This document shows, in pieces, positions 24,241 to 36,369 of a stretch of 64,000 nucleotides of DNA. The position numbers and the translations under genes were made by a program. The stretch's first letter is position 1; each line of letters starts with the position of its first letter. The notes beneath the pieces were generated by a model, which saw nothing but the letters and a program-made list of their open reading frames with translations, was not told the origin of the DNA and made no database searches. The stretch is from Siphonodentalium dalli (lineage: Eukaryota > Mollusca > Scaphopoda > Gadilida > Siphonodentaliidae), in contig CP136069.1 of NCBI GenBank assembly GCA_032622095.1, positions 107,788,278-107,852,277 of the forward strand, read 5' to 3'.

Positions 24241-24705
24241 GATAGGTGCAAAACAGTATATGCCCCTTTTTTTTTTTAAAGGGGGTAAAATGAGTCTACG
24301 ATGCAGTTTACTTTCAGCACTACATGACACCGACATCTTACTGTTCGCGACACATTGGTATAAAACTGCGACCATGACGAAACACAAAGTGTGCTGCAGA
24401 TCATATCGACACCACAGGCAATATTGACGGAAACAAAGCTACGATCTTGACGAAAACAAACACTGCAAAAATATGTTGAAACAAACCCGCGAAAATGTTG
24501 AGTAAAACTCCGAAACTGTCGAAACAAAACTGCGATAAATGCGAAAACATCGAAACAAGACGACGAAAATGACAAAATATTGACGAAAACGTACAACGTG
24601 ACGGCGTGCGATAATAACGAAAAAACTCTGATAATGTCGAAAAAAACAACGATAATGACGCAACATTTTTCGCATATGCGAAAGAGGTTTTGAGATGCTC
24701 CCTAA

Positions 24706-24850
24706 AAGAACAAGACAGTCAATGACTGTGGGGTCGCTCACCAGACTGCAAAGACTGATAAGACTGGGACTCTGGAGACCACAACAGTCAGAACTTTTCA
24801 TAATAAATTTAAAAGAAGTAGATTTAAACAGGATATGTGGCTAAAGAGGC
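24706..24850 (+). repeat. Dispersed repeat R, copy flanking the TIR element
   Basis: ACAAGACAGTCAATGACTGT, GGGGTCGCTCACCAGACTGC and GACTGGGACTCTGGAGACC are shared with 35886-36030 at high identity and more loosely with 16035-16165. Origin unknown. Confidence 0.75.
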
Positions 24851-25139
24851 TTCATGTATGTAGATAGGTACTTTGACAACCCTGGTGATGACTATTGAAC
24901 CGAAGATGGTTTACCTTCAATTATATATGTTATATGCATACATATAACAGAACAATGGCAGACTTTGATAATCCCACATTTTATCCTGATATTGACTCCT
25001 CAAGATGATAAAACAATGCCACTTGTTGAGCTGGTCGACCAGACTGTCCTGGGTACCCAGATCAGCAACATAGATTAAGCCCGACCGCTACATCAAGAAC
25101 TCCTGCAGTCGGCCATTGATGACTTTTATGGTGCCCTGG

Positions 25140-26158
25140 CCAGAAGGGGACAAACACAAGTCCTTGGCCGCGACTCCTCAAATGCGAACAGCTCCGACTA
25201 AAGGCCCATCCCGATCTCAATCTCACGAAAACTAGAAATAGTGAACCGCTTTCGTTGTCAACGATAGCCCGCCAACAGGGTGGAAGTGTGGCAATACGAG
25301 AAGACTTGGGATTTGTTGACTGGCGCCCAGAACGAAGGGGCGGGGTGCGACCACAGCCCTCCAGACAGCAAGGAATGAACTTGGCAGTGTAGCTGCTGTA
25401 GAACTGCAGGACCTGGGGCAAATTGCAAAAGAGGCACCGGATGAGGTAGAGCGAATGGAGACCTCCTTAACAGAGGCCGACATTGTTGAGATCCTCGTAA
25501 CTATGCATGATGCTCCACTAAACCTCCGCGAGCTCGACAAGGCAATGCAGACCATCCGAGGGGAGCATACCAACAAGGCCAAACTATCCGCATTGGATGA
25601 GCACATCGCCTTGGAGACAGTGGGGCTGTCGATGAGAATACTAGGTGCCGCATCGCAGAGCAATTGCGCAACCTAGAAGATGAACGGGCCTCCCGCCTGG
25701 AGGCTGCCGCAGCGACCAGGGAGGCTCTCCGATCTCAAATCAAACGCATCAAAGAGATGATTGACCGGGTTCTCAACGAAGAGAGGACACTGGCCGAGTG
25801 CATTCACACACTCTTCCGGGATCAGGGAGTTACGATTGCTTCCATACTCATAGCGATTGGGATGGCAATTTCGACCCTGGTGCTTGAGCTGACTGGTGGG
25901 GTCGGGGGTGCACCTGTAGTCCCGACTCTGCCTCCGACAGATAGTTCCTACGGAACTCTCAAAGAGTGGGTGAAAAAACACTTGCAGGCCCTCAGGTGTG
26001 TCCTAGCCAAGCTGGCTGGGGAGGCGGCAGATGCGCTACCTGGAATTATAGGCTCCGTTGTCTCGAGGCTGTTCGGGTTACTCTCAAAATCAGCTGGGTG
26101 GTTGGCCGAAAACGCGTGGGCTCTGGCCCTCGCCGCCGAAGGGCTCCTACAACGATAG
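25140..26158 (+). pseudogene. Decayed ORF cassette: coiled-coil plus hydrophobic protein of a mobile or virus-like element
   Basis: GC-richer than its surroundings and coding-like in three successive frames: about 25200-25340, 25323-25625 and 25664-26158. The last is open for 164 codons. It has a charged, alanine-rich coiled coil (LEDERASRLEAAAATREALR, then QIKRIKEMIDRVLNEERTLA), a hydrophobic segment (VTIASILIAIGMAISTLVLE), a proline linker and a second hydrophobic region with ALPGIIGSVVSRLFGLLSK. From memory this resembles a multi-copy family of unnamed proteins in cnidarian and mollusc genomes that looks transposon- or virus-derived; I cannot name its function. Frameshifts near 25340 and 25625 and a stop at 25317 show it is broken. 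Large open frames on the opposite strand (25232-25663) are shadows. Confidence 0.6.
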
Positions 26159-26357
26159 CAACTTTTTCGTCTTCATGTTGGCCAGTCATCTGTTGCTTTT
26201 GTTCAGTTCCGTAGGAACTAGAAACACACACAGCTGGAATGGCGGGAGCAACAGGCAGCAATTTTCTTGGGTGTCTTAGCGGCTTGACCAATCCTGTTTC
26301 AGTCGGCGGTGGGGTGGGTGCTCTGTTAAGGTCTGTATTTACACCCAGGGTTTGGTC

Positions 26358-26723
26358 TTATGTAGCAATAACGATTTTGTTGTTGTACCCTGCCACTTTG
26401 CCTTTGCGGAGCAGCATGTCGCCCGGGGACATGTACAGCCCAGTCCCAAAGACAAAGTTGACATCGGAGCTGGCATACTGTTGGACATCCTGATATCGCT
26501 TGATCGTCGAGGGGAGATCCACGGGGGATGAAATTGCATCTTCCACGTTAACTAAGAACTGCTTCTGAGCATCAAAGGCTGTCCCTGTCCCTGTCCCAAG
26601 AATTTGTGTTCTTGTCTGAGCCTGCCCCCTAGGATTGGCCACACGTAGTTCCTGATACTGTTGTTCAGCCTTTGAACCCCCGGCTGCGTGAACCCTTGTG
26701 ACTTGTCCAGGATGAAGGTGCAC
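26358..26723 (-). pseudogene. Second ORF of the decayed cassette (convergent, unnamed)
   Basis: An open frame of 121 codons on the minus strand, facing the plus-strand cassette. It reads as genuine protein: PSTIKRYQDVQQYASSDVNF, then VFGTGLYMSPGDMLLRKGK, ending at a stop. From memory, similar sequences travel with the coiled-coil protein above in other invertebrate genomes. I infer a structural or accessory protein of the same element, without proof. The 5' part is missing. Overlapping frames on either strand (26239-26539) are shadows. Short coding-like stretches continue on the plus strand to about 27000. Confidence 0.5.
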
Positions 26724-27000
26724 CAGGCATTATCTGCACCAGGCGAGTCCTATTTGATGAAGACGTGGTTGATATCTACCTGATGTCCAAAGCTCGCAAG
26801 TCTAACAATATGGTTCAGTGATCTACAACATCAACAATGTTGTACAAAGGATGGGGAACACAGTAAACAAACAACTTCTTCATTCATGCATGGTGTGGAT
26901 GCGAAACAACATCTGCTACTTTTGGACATGGTAAAACAAGACTGTTCTTGTATGCACACACAATTAAATGACATTCAAACTGAAAGTGAAAGTTGAATTC

Positions 27001-28709
27001 CAAGATTTTGAAATCCTACTTGACCTCTGATTACGCATTGTTACACAAAATAGTTCCCAAATGAATCACTTCCTAATCCATTTCTTTTATTCATATAGAC
27101 ATTTATTCGTGAATGAAACAAGGTAAATCAGCTAAATATATATTGACCTAACTTATGGAAAGCCTTTTAAAAATCGGTCAAGTATATCAAAATACGTGTT
27201 CGTATTTTTGTGTGAGCGCTGCACGAGACTTCAGTGTAATTGCAATTTGGATGACCTATTTCTCTGAACTGACTGACTTTATCAGCCAATGTAAACGTTG
27301 GTACCCAAAAATAAATTCAGTTACAAGCGAGGTGCTGGGTATGGTCAGTTTCGTTTCGATTATCACGTCACATAATCTGACAAAAACAGATAGACAATTT
27401 TTTTAAAGTTATATAAATGTTAGAGTCACCGGAATATTGATTTGCTATCTCTTTGCAAGTTTAGCATGACGTTAGATTTTTTCATCAGTCATACAGTATT
27501 ATAACGCTAATATGCATTTGAGCAATGTTTGTTGTCAAAATATTTAAATATCATTAGACCTATGTGATGGGTCTATGCATACCGCACGCAGGGGTTTATA
27601 ACTTTATATATCCAGTTTTATTGGCATCGTTCAATTTCGGGCGAAGCCGTCTGCATTTATCGGACAAATTCACCCAGGAAAATAGCAGAAAGGCATGGGC
27701 GGGTAATCCTATTCAAAGGTTGTTTGTATAACATCAATAACATGAATCCCGATCACTAAATGTTGAGTTTACATATAAGTATGTCGTGGTAACAAATCCT
27801 TTTGTCCCAAGAGTCTTATTTTGAAAACACCACTTTTAATTATCAGTAGGCTTAGTCATCACTGTCAAAACTCCAGTCCCCATACAATCGACACAAGAAA
27901 AGAAGAAAGATGCATGCATCAGATCACCCATGAACTATTTTAAAAAGAATTAATCATGTATATTTGGGAAATATTATAAATATAATAATAATATTGAAAC
28001 TTAAAGATCAGCTGATCTGTAATCAAATTTGAGTATTGATGTCCTGTGTATCAAAGCCCCCTTAACACAGCCATGCAAAAAAATCATGTCGGAATATCCC
28101 GCAACTATTATAACTAGGGAAAAAAGTTGTCACCAAAGTTTTGTTTTCATTTTGCACTGCGCACACATGGCTACTGGAAAACCACGATACATGACGTCAT
28201 CACAGTAAGACAGTTCAGTGGATTTTGCAGAAAATATGCCAGACCTCTGACAAATTCCAATACAAAAGATTTTAATGCTAAATGATGTAAAATGTGTGCT
28301 CAGAGGTGCAATTTCCTGCACCCGTCAATTTTTACCTCAGGCGATGTAAAAGTGCAATACAGAGCATTCTTCTTTGCTTAGAAGATATGTAGGAAAAATG
28401 CTACACACATGTTCACATGACCAGGGGAATATCATTTGACTTCAGATGACTACTTAAAGGGGCACTAAGAAATTGCATAATAAATAAAGAGCATTTAGCA
28501 TCAGCTCAGAAGATATGTGGGAAAATTGGTGTGCATATATAGGTATTAATCATGACACAGGGAATGTCACTGGATATTTGACGTTTACCTCAAATGACTA
28601 AATAGTCACAGCTAATTGCATGGACACAGATTTTTACAAAGCAACTACAGGAGTCTTATTCCCCAAACACAAGTGGACAACCTGACAATATGCTATGTTT
28701 AATACTCAC
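27001..28709. other. Intron, low-copy, nothing recognised
   Basis: AT-rich sequence between the decayed cassette and the exon at 28710. It includes a TGACGTCA octamer at 28192-28199. Open frames such as 28130-28321 have no protein character I recognise. Confidence 0.45.
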
Positions 28710-28812
28710 TTCAGCGCTGCACTTGATCAGCAGAGTGTGCGTAAATTTATCCAGCCTGGCTGTCCCTGACTGACTGGCAATGTATGCATGTTCCTCCAAA
28801 ACAGGCTCACTT
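28710..28812 (-). CDS. UBR5: UBR5 exon, RLDKFTHTLLIKC segment
   Basis: This 103-bp exon lies between a TTATTGCAG acceptor and a GTGAGTATT donor. It encodes 34 residues: SEPVLEEHAYIASQSG, then TARLDKFTHTLLIKCSAE. Vertebrate UBR5 has QSGTIRLDCFTHCLIVKCTAD at this point. The single leading base completes glycine from the exon above. The exon ends in phase 0, and the next exon starts directly with ATG TTG GAC. It is too short for most ORF listings, being found only from the splice signals and protein match. The surrounding few kilobases are unusually free of recognisable repeats. Confidence 0.94.
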
Positions 28813-29237
28813 CTGCAATAAAACAAGAGTCAATGCGGCCCTACTAAACAACAAACACAAAGAAACATAAACGAACACAAATGAACACAGGCCCAATAAG
28901 CAGAATAGAAGGGTGAAATTGGGTTTGTGGGTGCGTGGAGGTCCATTGGTACTATTTCCAACTTTGATGACATATTTTTTTAGTTATTATCGTTATTTGA
29001 ATACAAAGGTACTAAACAACGAAAACAAACGAACATAACATTGGCCATATAGTGCTAAAGGCATTAATCAAGGTGTTAATTAACTACCGCTTACTCTAGC
29101 TGTCTCTTTGTTAATTAGACATAGACTATGTGGTAGCTACACCATCGATTGCAAAATAAAATTATAAATAAATAAATGCCAAATAGGCTTTATCCGTCGA
29201 ACTCTACATCATAAATGCAAAACCACAACGCAAAAAA

Positions 29238-29421
29238 AGATATTGTCAGAAGGAACCTTAAAAATGCAGATTGGACAGGATTGGAATAAATTTAGAGAAC
29301 ACATAAACTCAAAGTTAGATAACTTCGAAATGGCAGCCAAATCAATTTCTGCAACAATTAAGGACGCCATTGATGAAAATCGTGAATCCTGGGAACAAGT
29401 AACCACTAAGATAGGCAAATA
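29238..29421 (+). pseudogene. Possible retrotransposon ORF remnant
   Basis: A frame reading LKMQIGQDWNKFREHINSKL, then DNFEMAAKSISATIKDAIDE, ends at a stop after IGKXX-type sequence near 29421. The amphipathic, charged composition resembles the linker part of non-LTR retrotransposon polyproteins, but I cannot assign a family. ATTAAACTTCGTTC simple repeats follow (29435-29540). Confidence 0.3.
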
Positions 29422-29615
29422 AATAGGACATTATACTTCGCTCATTAAACTTCGTTCATATTCATATTATACTTCGTTCCAACGTTCATTAAACTTCGTT
29501 TTTAATTTTTTTTTTTAAACTTCGTTCATTAAACTCGAATAAACATATTATTGATGATACATTGTTGTGTACAAGTTATATTACATGTGCATATTATTTA
29601 TTATTACATCAAATA

Positions 29616-30938
29616 ACAAGAGGCCGATCACGATCGGCAGATGTTAACCCATCCCTTGGCGATAAAAATTTAATATGATCGGATAAATGAGATATTTGGT
29701 GTTGAATTATAGAGTATACTGTTATGTAATATTATAGACAAATGTACATAACACAAATTATTGGAATTTATGGGTCACTGGCATTTATATAAGAGAATGC
29801 ACTGGTACAGGATATGTAATGCTAAACCGCCACAGCCAGCAAGCCCGTGGGTTAAATGTGTAGGTGTGACATGGATATGGAATACTTGGGTTAAGAGAGT
29901 CCAATTTAAGTTTACAATAATAATGTGTCCTAGTATACAGATAAGCAACCTCACCACTGACCCATTAATATCAATTATATACCAGAGCTGTCAAAAAATC
30001 ACAGGAATTGTTTATGTTGAACACTGACCTCTCTATTAAACCAATAACAATTATAATGATATCAGACCGTCTGAAGATATAACTCTGCAGCACAGATGTC
30101 CAAGTCTACTGTTAATATCATGTGATGTTTATTGTTGAATCTTTATTTTAAATTAGATACCATAGCCTTCTTTATCAGATTATTTGCACATTGGCATAAG
30201 AGACATCAGAAAATAATATAGCTTTATCAATAGCTAAGTAGTCCATATGCAATTGGTGAATTGGATTTAATGTTGCTCCAAACAGATTTACCAGTACATA
30301 ACACAAGATTTTGGACCGATTTAATCAAATTTGGTGTGGTGATTCGGGGTACGCTTGGCAGAGTTATAATGGTGTTAGTTTTTCAAATTTTTTTAACTTA
30401 AAAAAAAAAAATTGTTTTTAATTATTTAAAAAATTAAAGGGACACATTGGAAATCTTTTTATCAACTTGTATCATAATCATCAATATCTAACTGAAAACA
30501 AATGTCAATGACATTTTTTTTATTATTATTATAAAAGTTAAAAATAAATTTAAAAACAAATCGATTTTTTTCTTCGAAAAAGGGTCACAACTCCTTTAAA
30601 ATAAATCGGATCAAACCCATATTCGAACTAGATCTGTATGGTTCCAATCAGATACAAAATGTTTGAGTTATGGCAGAATGTGTGAATTCTAAGTCGAAAA
30701 AGGGCCATAACTCTGTAACAAAAACTCGGATCAAACCCAAATTCGAACTGTATTTTGGGCTGATATACCCATATACAAAATTTGGTTCTGATTGAATAGA
30801 AAATGTTTGAGTTATCGCATTACACGTGAAGTGTCAACGGACGGACAGACGGACGGGCGGACGGACGAACGAACGACGAGTGGTCAATCCAGACAACGAC
30901 ACTATGTTTACCATACATGGTATGGGTAAACATAAAAA
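29616..30938 (+). mobile_element. Family B element, copy 1
   Basis: 5' end ACAAGAGGCCGATCACGATC, where GCCGATC and GATCGGC pair. AGATGTTAACCCATCCC follows; it is complementary to the 3' end. Near the 3' end two units with GGGTCACAACTCCTTTAAAA and CCCATATTCGAACT are followed by GGACGGACAGACGGACGG and the hairpin TGTTTACCATACATGGTATG with its closing arm, then a short A tract. A second copy spans 56610-63231. Confidence 0.8.
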
Positions 30939-31449
30939 AGGACAACCCAGTTTCATTAAACAAACACATCATAATCCCCTCACACCTCCTAATTACCCTA
31001 ATTAATTTTAGGCGGGCGGGTCGCCTCAGAGTGAAACGGGTGGGTTGTTTCAGGGGCCGGTAGTCACGGGTAATGATTCCACGGTAACTTTTGCACACAT
31101 GTTATTAATCGTTACACAACCGGGTACTAAGTCGTGTATTTTTCAATTAACAAACTTACCATCCCCAACATTCCTGAAATATTTACTATGGTCGCATGAA
31201 AAGAAAATGGAACAACTTAGGCCTATTTCGTTTAATTTTATGCATTTCAGCATGGTGACATCATATTATTAGGGACAGATTTCAGTCATTTGCTTATTTC
31301 GTTTAACCGAAGATCCATTAGTCCCAAAGTAGGCATATATCGTTGCCGTTGAAATGTTAGAGGTGACCCGCGGGTAATTAATTGTCCATTTAATACACAT
31401 GCACAATTGGGGAAGTAAGGAATACTCGAATATAGATATGTTGTAAGTA
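30939..31449. other. Intron, nothing recognised
   Basis: Low-copy sequence between a family B and a family A element. No supported feature. Confidence 0.4.
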
Positions 31450-33755
31450 TATTAAATTATTAACATTCATGACAAATGGGATGATCAGACTAAAGGTACC
31501 ACCTGTAGCCCGTGCTAAAGAATTTAGTCATACAAAGAGTAAAATCCAAGATGACTGCTGGCGGCCATGTTTTTCGTTCGAATGACCCCAAAATGAGTCG
31601 TTCACATCTACATGTCATTGTTAATATCCATGACAAATTTTATGATGATCAGACTAAAGGTACGACCTGTAGCCCGTGCTAAAGAATTCAGTCATACAAA
31701 GATTAAAATCCAAGATGACTGCTGGCAACCATGTTTTTCGATCGAATGACCCCAAAATGAGTCGTTCACATCTACATGTCAATATTAACATCCATGAAAA
31801 ATTTCATGATGATCAGTATAAAGGTACGACCTGTGGTCCGTGCTAATAGATTAATTTAAAAAATCCAAGATGGCCACTGGCGGCCATGTTTTTTGTCCGA
31901 ATGACCCCAAAAATGACTCGTTCCCATCTAAATTCCAATTTCAACAGCCATGACAAATTTTATAATGATCAAACAAAAGATACGACCTGTAGCCCGTGCT
32001 AAAGGATTTAGTCATACAAAGAGTAAAATCCAAGATGGCTGCTGGCGGCCATGTTTTTTGGCCGAATGACCCCAAAATGACTCGTTCCCAATTACATGTC
32101 ATTATTAACATTCATGACAAATTTTACGATGATCACACTAAAGCTACGACCTGTAGCCTGTGCTCAAGAATTTAGTCATACAAAGAGTAAAATCCAAGAT
32201 GGCTGCTGGCGGCCAAAAAACTTTTTTGGCCGAATGACCAGACTAAAGGTACGACCTGTAGCCCATGCTAAATAATTTAGTCATACAAAGAGTAAAATCC
32301 AAGATGGCTGCTGGCGGCCATGTTTTTTGGCCGAATGACCCCAAAATTACTCGTTCACATCTACATGTCAATATTAACATCCATGACAATTTTCAAGATG
32401 ATCAGACGAACAGTACGACCTGTGGCCCGTGCTAATGGATTAAATTTTGAAATCTAAGATGGCCGCTGGCGGCCATGTTTTTTGTCCGAATGACCCCAAA
32501 ATGACTCGTTCCCATCTACATTCCAATTTCAACCGCCATGACAAATTTTATGATGATGAGACTAAAGGTACGACCTGTAGCCCGTGCTAAAGGATTTAGT
32601 CATACAAAGAGTAAAATCAGAGATGGCTGCTGGCGGCCATGTATTTTGGACGAATGACCCGAAAATGACTCGTTCCCATCTACATGTCATTATTATCTTT
32701 CATGAAAAATTTTATAATGATCAGACTAAAGGTACAACCTGTAGCCCGTGCTAAAGGATTTAGTCATACAATGAGTAAAATCAAAGATGGCTGCTGGCGA
32801 CCATGTTTTTTGGCCGAATTACCCCAAAATTACTCGTTCCCATCTACATGTCAATATTATCATCCATGACAAATTTCATGATGATCAGACGAACAGTACG
32901 ACCTGTGGCCCGTGCTAATGGATTAAATTTTGAAATCCAAGATGGCCACTGGCGGCCATTGTTTTTTGTCCGAATGACCCTAAAATGACTCGTTCCCATC
33001 TACAGTCCAATTTCAACAGCCATGACAAATTTTATGATGATCAGACTAAAAGTACGACCTGTAGCCCGTGCTAAAGGATTTAGTCATACAAAGAGTAAAA
33101 TCCAAGATGGCTGCTGGCGGCCATGTTTTTGGGCCGAATGACCCCAAAATTATTCATTCCCATCTACATGTCAATATTAACATGACAAATTTCATGATGG
33201 TCAGACAAACAGTACGGCCTGTAGCCTGTGCTAATGGATCGAATTTGGAAATCCAAGATGGCCACTGGCGGCCATGTTTTTTTTCCAAATAACCCCAAAA
33301 TTAATCATTCTGGTCTAAATGTTGATGTCAACAGCTATGATAAATTTCATGATGATCCGACCAAAGGTACGACCTGTAGCCTGCATTGTTGACGCCTTAT
33401 GTACACACGCACACACACACACACGGACAACAAAGCCATGGCAATAGCTCAAACTTTACAAAGTAAAGTTGAGCTAACAATACGGCCTGTAGCCCGTGCT
33501 AATGGATTGAATTTTGAAATCTAAGATGGCCGCTGGCCGCCATGTTTTTTTTTCCGAATGACCCCAAAATGACTCGTTTCCCATCTACATGTCAATGTCA
33601 ACATCCATGACAAATTTCATAATAATCGGACCAAAGGTACGAACTGTAGCCCGTGCTAAAGGAAATTGTTGATGAATCACGCACATACGCACACACGCAC
33701 GACGGATACCAAGCCATGGCAATAGCTCAAACTTTACAAGGTGAAGTTGAGCTAA
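31450..33755 (+). mobile_element. Family A array, 5' truncated, with two 3' ends
   Basis: About thirteen core units of roughly 160 bp, alternating between a type with TTTAGTCATACAAAGAGTAA and a type with GGATTAAATTTTGAAATC. The 3' hairpin and CTAA occur at 33477 and again at 33755 after one more unit. CA/CGCA microsatellites precede each. The 5' TGAAAGTGTCAATG end is missing; the first unit starts mid-core near 31450. Confidence 0.88.
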
Positions 33756-33924
33756 AAAGGGGCATTTTTGTGTTATAATGCAATGTTTTTAGTTGTTTAC
33801 AATGACGAAAAAAAAATGTGTTACTGTCCTAGGGCTATCTGGCAGCTGGGCAACAGGCTGCTCCTGGGCACTCCACGTAATACACGGCAGGCCAATCCTG
33901 GTTATTCTAAATGCTAAAGGGCTA

Positions 33925-34750
33925 AAGCAGGGTTCTTGCACCAATTTTGAAATGAAATTCAAGGAGTTTCCAGGAGTATATAGGAGCAATTTTCCATGGT
34001 TTTTCCACAACCCCAATACAACAAACTCAAGGATTTTCCAGAGTTGAATATACCATACCGGTACATGTACTAGATTATGGGCTCTGGTTTCCTAGAAGCA
34101 TGGGACTATTTATTAATGTTATGTCATATTTAGATAATCATACAAGTAGTTGCACCTGTACAAGTAAATATAACGGTAAGTTTTAAAAAGCAGATATTAT
34201 TTCCAAATAAAAGGTCGGTAGACCTCATGTCCGCCTCTAAGCGTCAGCTTGATACGACCGTTGTTTGCGCATAAAAACATGTCTTTAGTGCTAGTAAACC
34301 TACATACCAAATTTAATTTCATTCAGTACACATTTACTAAAGTTATCATCCGGAAACCTCAAATTGGCAAAAATCTATGTCAAAAAGGGACATAACTCTG
34401 GTGAAAATTGGCGAGCGGAACCCGAATTCGAACCCTGACCTGTGTTTTGCTGGGAGAAAGACACATACCAACTTTGGTTCAGATCAAATAATCCAAACTG
34501 GAGTTATCGTTCGGAAACCAAAAATGTTAACAGACGGTCAAATTCTAAGTTGAAAAAGGGGCATAACTCTGGTGAAAATTGGCGGACGGAACCAGAATTC
34601 GAACTTGACCTGTCTTTTCTGCTAGTAAACCCACATACCTAATTTAATTTGGTTCACTCTAACTAAAGTTATCATCCGGAAACCTCGCACGCACGCACAG
34701 ACACACGGATGCACGCACGGACGTGCTGATTATAATAGTCCTCCGAACCC
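33925..34750 (+). repeat. Diverged repeats: TTTCCAGGAGT segment and family E-like units
   Basis: 33925-34045 (AAATTCAAGGAGTTTCCAGG) is a dispersed segment echoed in reverse at 35285-35330. 34285-34690 has two or three units with GGGACATAACTCTGGTGAAA, GCGAGCGGAACCCGAATTCG and CAACTTTGGTTCAGATCAAA, like 46800-47230. A GCACGCACGGACG microsatellite and an AACCCGTTGGGTC hairpin follow. Confidence 0.65.
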
Positions 34751-34859
34751 GTTGGGTCAGCGGAAAATAACATGTATAACACATATACTCACAGTACTGT
34801 GGCAAAAGGAATTGGTCGACATGGTATGGTGGGATATAGTATAGCACATCACAACATGT

Positions 34860-35225
34860 CATATAATCGGGTTGCTCATTGTACTATAGCTGTTGTAACT
34901 GTAGTGCTTAGATAACACTGTAGCCCACAATAATTCAGCTTTTAGAACCTCAAATGAAATTGGTGCAACTGCAATAGGACCTAGTTCAACACCTGTACTT
35001 GTTTCATTATTTGTTGATAGACCATCACTGTCAGACGCGGATACATCCCGAGGGCTAGCTCTTGCAGACGATGGCGGCATGAAGGTTGATAATGTGGCCG
35101 TTGATTGTCTATTTCGAAAAGCTGTCATGTGTTTTACCCCTTTCATATGTGGGATTTAATAGCATGTTCACCCATATTGGACATGTCAAAGTTTTTTAAA
35201 CACAGGCGACATCTCTCACGAAGGC
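34860..35225 (-). pseudogene. Transposase zinc-finger fragment (hAT-like), frameshifted
   Basis: On the minus strand a frame reads ERCRLCLKNFDMSNMGEHAI and then KSH. It is interrupted by a 2-bp shift, then continues MKGVKHMTAFRNR, a serine-rich linker and PISFEVLKAELLWATVLSKH. The CxxC ... HxxxxxH pattern followed by a KAE-W helix matches the N-terminal BED-type finger and adjacent domain of hAT-type transposases common in invertebrate genomes. The catalytic part is absent. It lies inside a UBR5 intron in the same orientation as the gene. Confidence 0.6.
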
Positions 35226-35348
35226 ATTACCCTCCACTACAGTCAGCCACTGACTGTATCAAGGGCCCTTGAGAATAAATAATGTATTTCCAGGAGTTTC
35301 AAGGACCCGCGTGAACACTGTAAAGTGTGATAAAGAGCAGGCACATAC

Positions 35349-35478
35349 CCAGATTGTATGTTTGAATGCTTTCCACTGTGAAGAAGAGATTGCACAGCTT
35401 TCCAATCATTAAGAATTCTTTCCAGAGCACGACGGCTAAACCTGGGTGGCTCCAAATCATGTTCTGGCATTTCAGCAT
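35349..35478 (-). CDS. UBR5: UBR5 exon containing [12 protein letters not shown] motif
   Basis: This 130-bp exon lies between a pyrimidine-rich acceptor (ATTCTACTTCAG) and a GTATGTGC donor. It encodes [20 protein letters not shown] and continues through [11 protein letters not shown]. The vertebrate equivalent begins [12 protein letters not shown] and shares the ALERxLxDW helix. Two bases (AT) complete aspartate with the G of the exon above, and two bases (GG) complete glycine with the A of the exon below. The open frame appears to continue into the intron for a short way, so an ORF finder overextends it; the protein match and splice sites set the borders used here. Confidence 0.94.
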
Positions 35479-35689
35479 CTGAAGTAGAATAAAAGGTCGC
35501 TGACCAAAACGTCCTCAGACGAAGGTGGCAGGTTTGAATGATTTATGTTTCAGATAACTATACACCAATCTGTAGGAGGAATTGACTAACCAATATGATC
35601 AAAGTGCATATTCACTAAATATGTTGCACATCAATGAGTCGAGAGAGGGTCAATAACTCTAAAATAAAAAACATAAAACATTTCAATGA

Positions 35690-36030
35690 ACAAGAGCATC
35701 GCTAGGGCATGGCAAAATACGCCCTTTAGCCATTTTGAATTGTAATACCGCAAAATAAAATAATACTTTGAGCTTACATTTGAAGAAAATCTGATATACC
35801 CCTAATTGCAATGCCAAAAAGTTATCATCCGGAAACCTTGGACGCACGGACGTTGGGTCGGCGGACAAAAATTTATCACTTGGAAAAACAAGACAGTCAA
35901 TGACTGTGGGGTCGCTCACCAGACTGCAAAGACTGATAAGACTGGGACTCTGGAGACCAAAACAGTGAGCACTTTTCATAATCACTTAAAAAGAAGTAGA
36001 TTTAAACAGGATATGTGGCTAGAGAGACTT
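35690..36030 (+). repeat. Family E 5' end joined to dispersed repeat R
   Basis: ACAAGAGCATCGCTAGGGCA with GGGCAT/ACGCCC pairing starts near 35693. The same start occurs at 46676. A GGACGCACGGACG end is near 35850, and from 35886 the sequence is repeat R, nearly identical to 24710-24850. Frames at 35806-36234 run through these repeats. Confidence 0.65.
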
Positions 36031-36369
36031 CAAGTATGTAGCTTGGTAAAAAACCACCTTGAAATTGCCAACTGTACACTACTGATCACCCCCCTCCTCC
36101 AGCTCAACAAGTCCCCTCCCGACCGGGATCCAGACTCCCAAGTCTTAGGTTGGAATTTCACAACCGACACCTCAAACTTTCTCAATTGTTGGAAATTTCC
36201 AATCTCACAAGCGCCTTTTTCTAAAACCATTTAAACATGTTTGAAGCCCAATTATCCATGGACCCAAAACACAATACATGTATGTCAGACCAATCAGTCA
36301 GGTGGTTCCAAGGTAGATGTTTTAATGAATTTGGTATTTCTATGATTTTATTGGACACAAAAGTGTTAA

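Larger units (their letters stand above)
21087..24702. mobile_element. 3.6-kb TIR element with TAA target duplication (Harbinger-like)
   Basis: Ends are GGGAGCATCTCAAAACCTCT inward on both sides, continuing into TTCGCATATGC. TAA flanks both ends (21084-21086, 24703-24705). The TWA-type 3-bp duplication and GG start fit PIF/Harbinger. Subterminal zones are rich in TCGAAA and GCGATAA words, which produce many spurious antisense frames (for example 24276-24801). No transposase is visible. The interior holds a TTAA-flanked MITE (21780-22199) and a tandem array (23345-24240). It shares its ends, but not its interior, with 39778-42383. Confidence 0.85.

Noticed and set aside
24276-24801. Overlapping antisense frames rich in phenylalanine, arginine and serine (also 39731-40068 and 42072-42377)
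   Set aside because: They result from TCGAAA/GACGAAA words in the subterminal zones of the TAA-flanked elements, not from a gene.
25232-25663. 143-codon open frame on the minus strand
   Set aside because: It overlaps the plus-strand coiled-coil cassette, has serine/cysteine-rich low-information composition and no motif. The plus strand explains the openness.
28130-28321. 63-codon minus-strand frame near a UBR5 exon
   Set aside because: No similarity to UBR5, and the exon 28710-28812 joins 15491 directly in phase 0.
34442-34642. Frame reading through family E-like units
   Set aside because: The same peptide pattern follows from the repeated GGCATAACTCTGGTGAAA unit.
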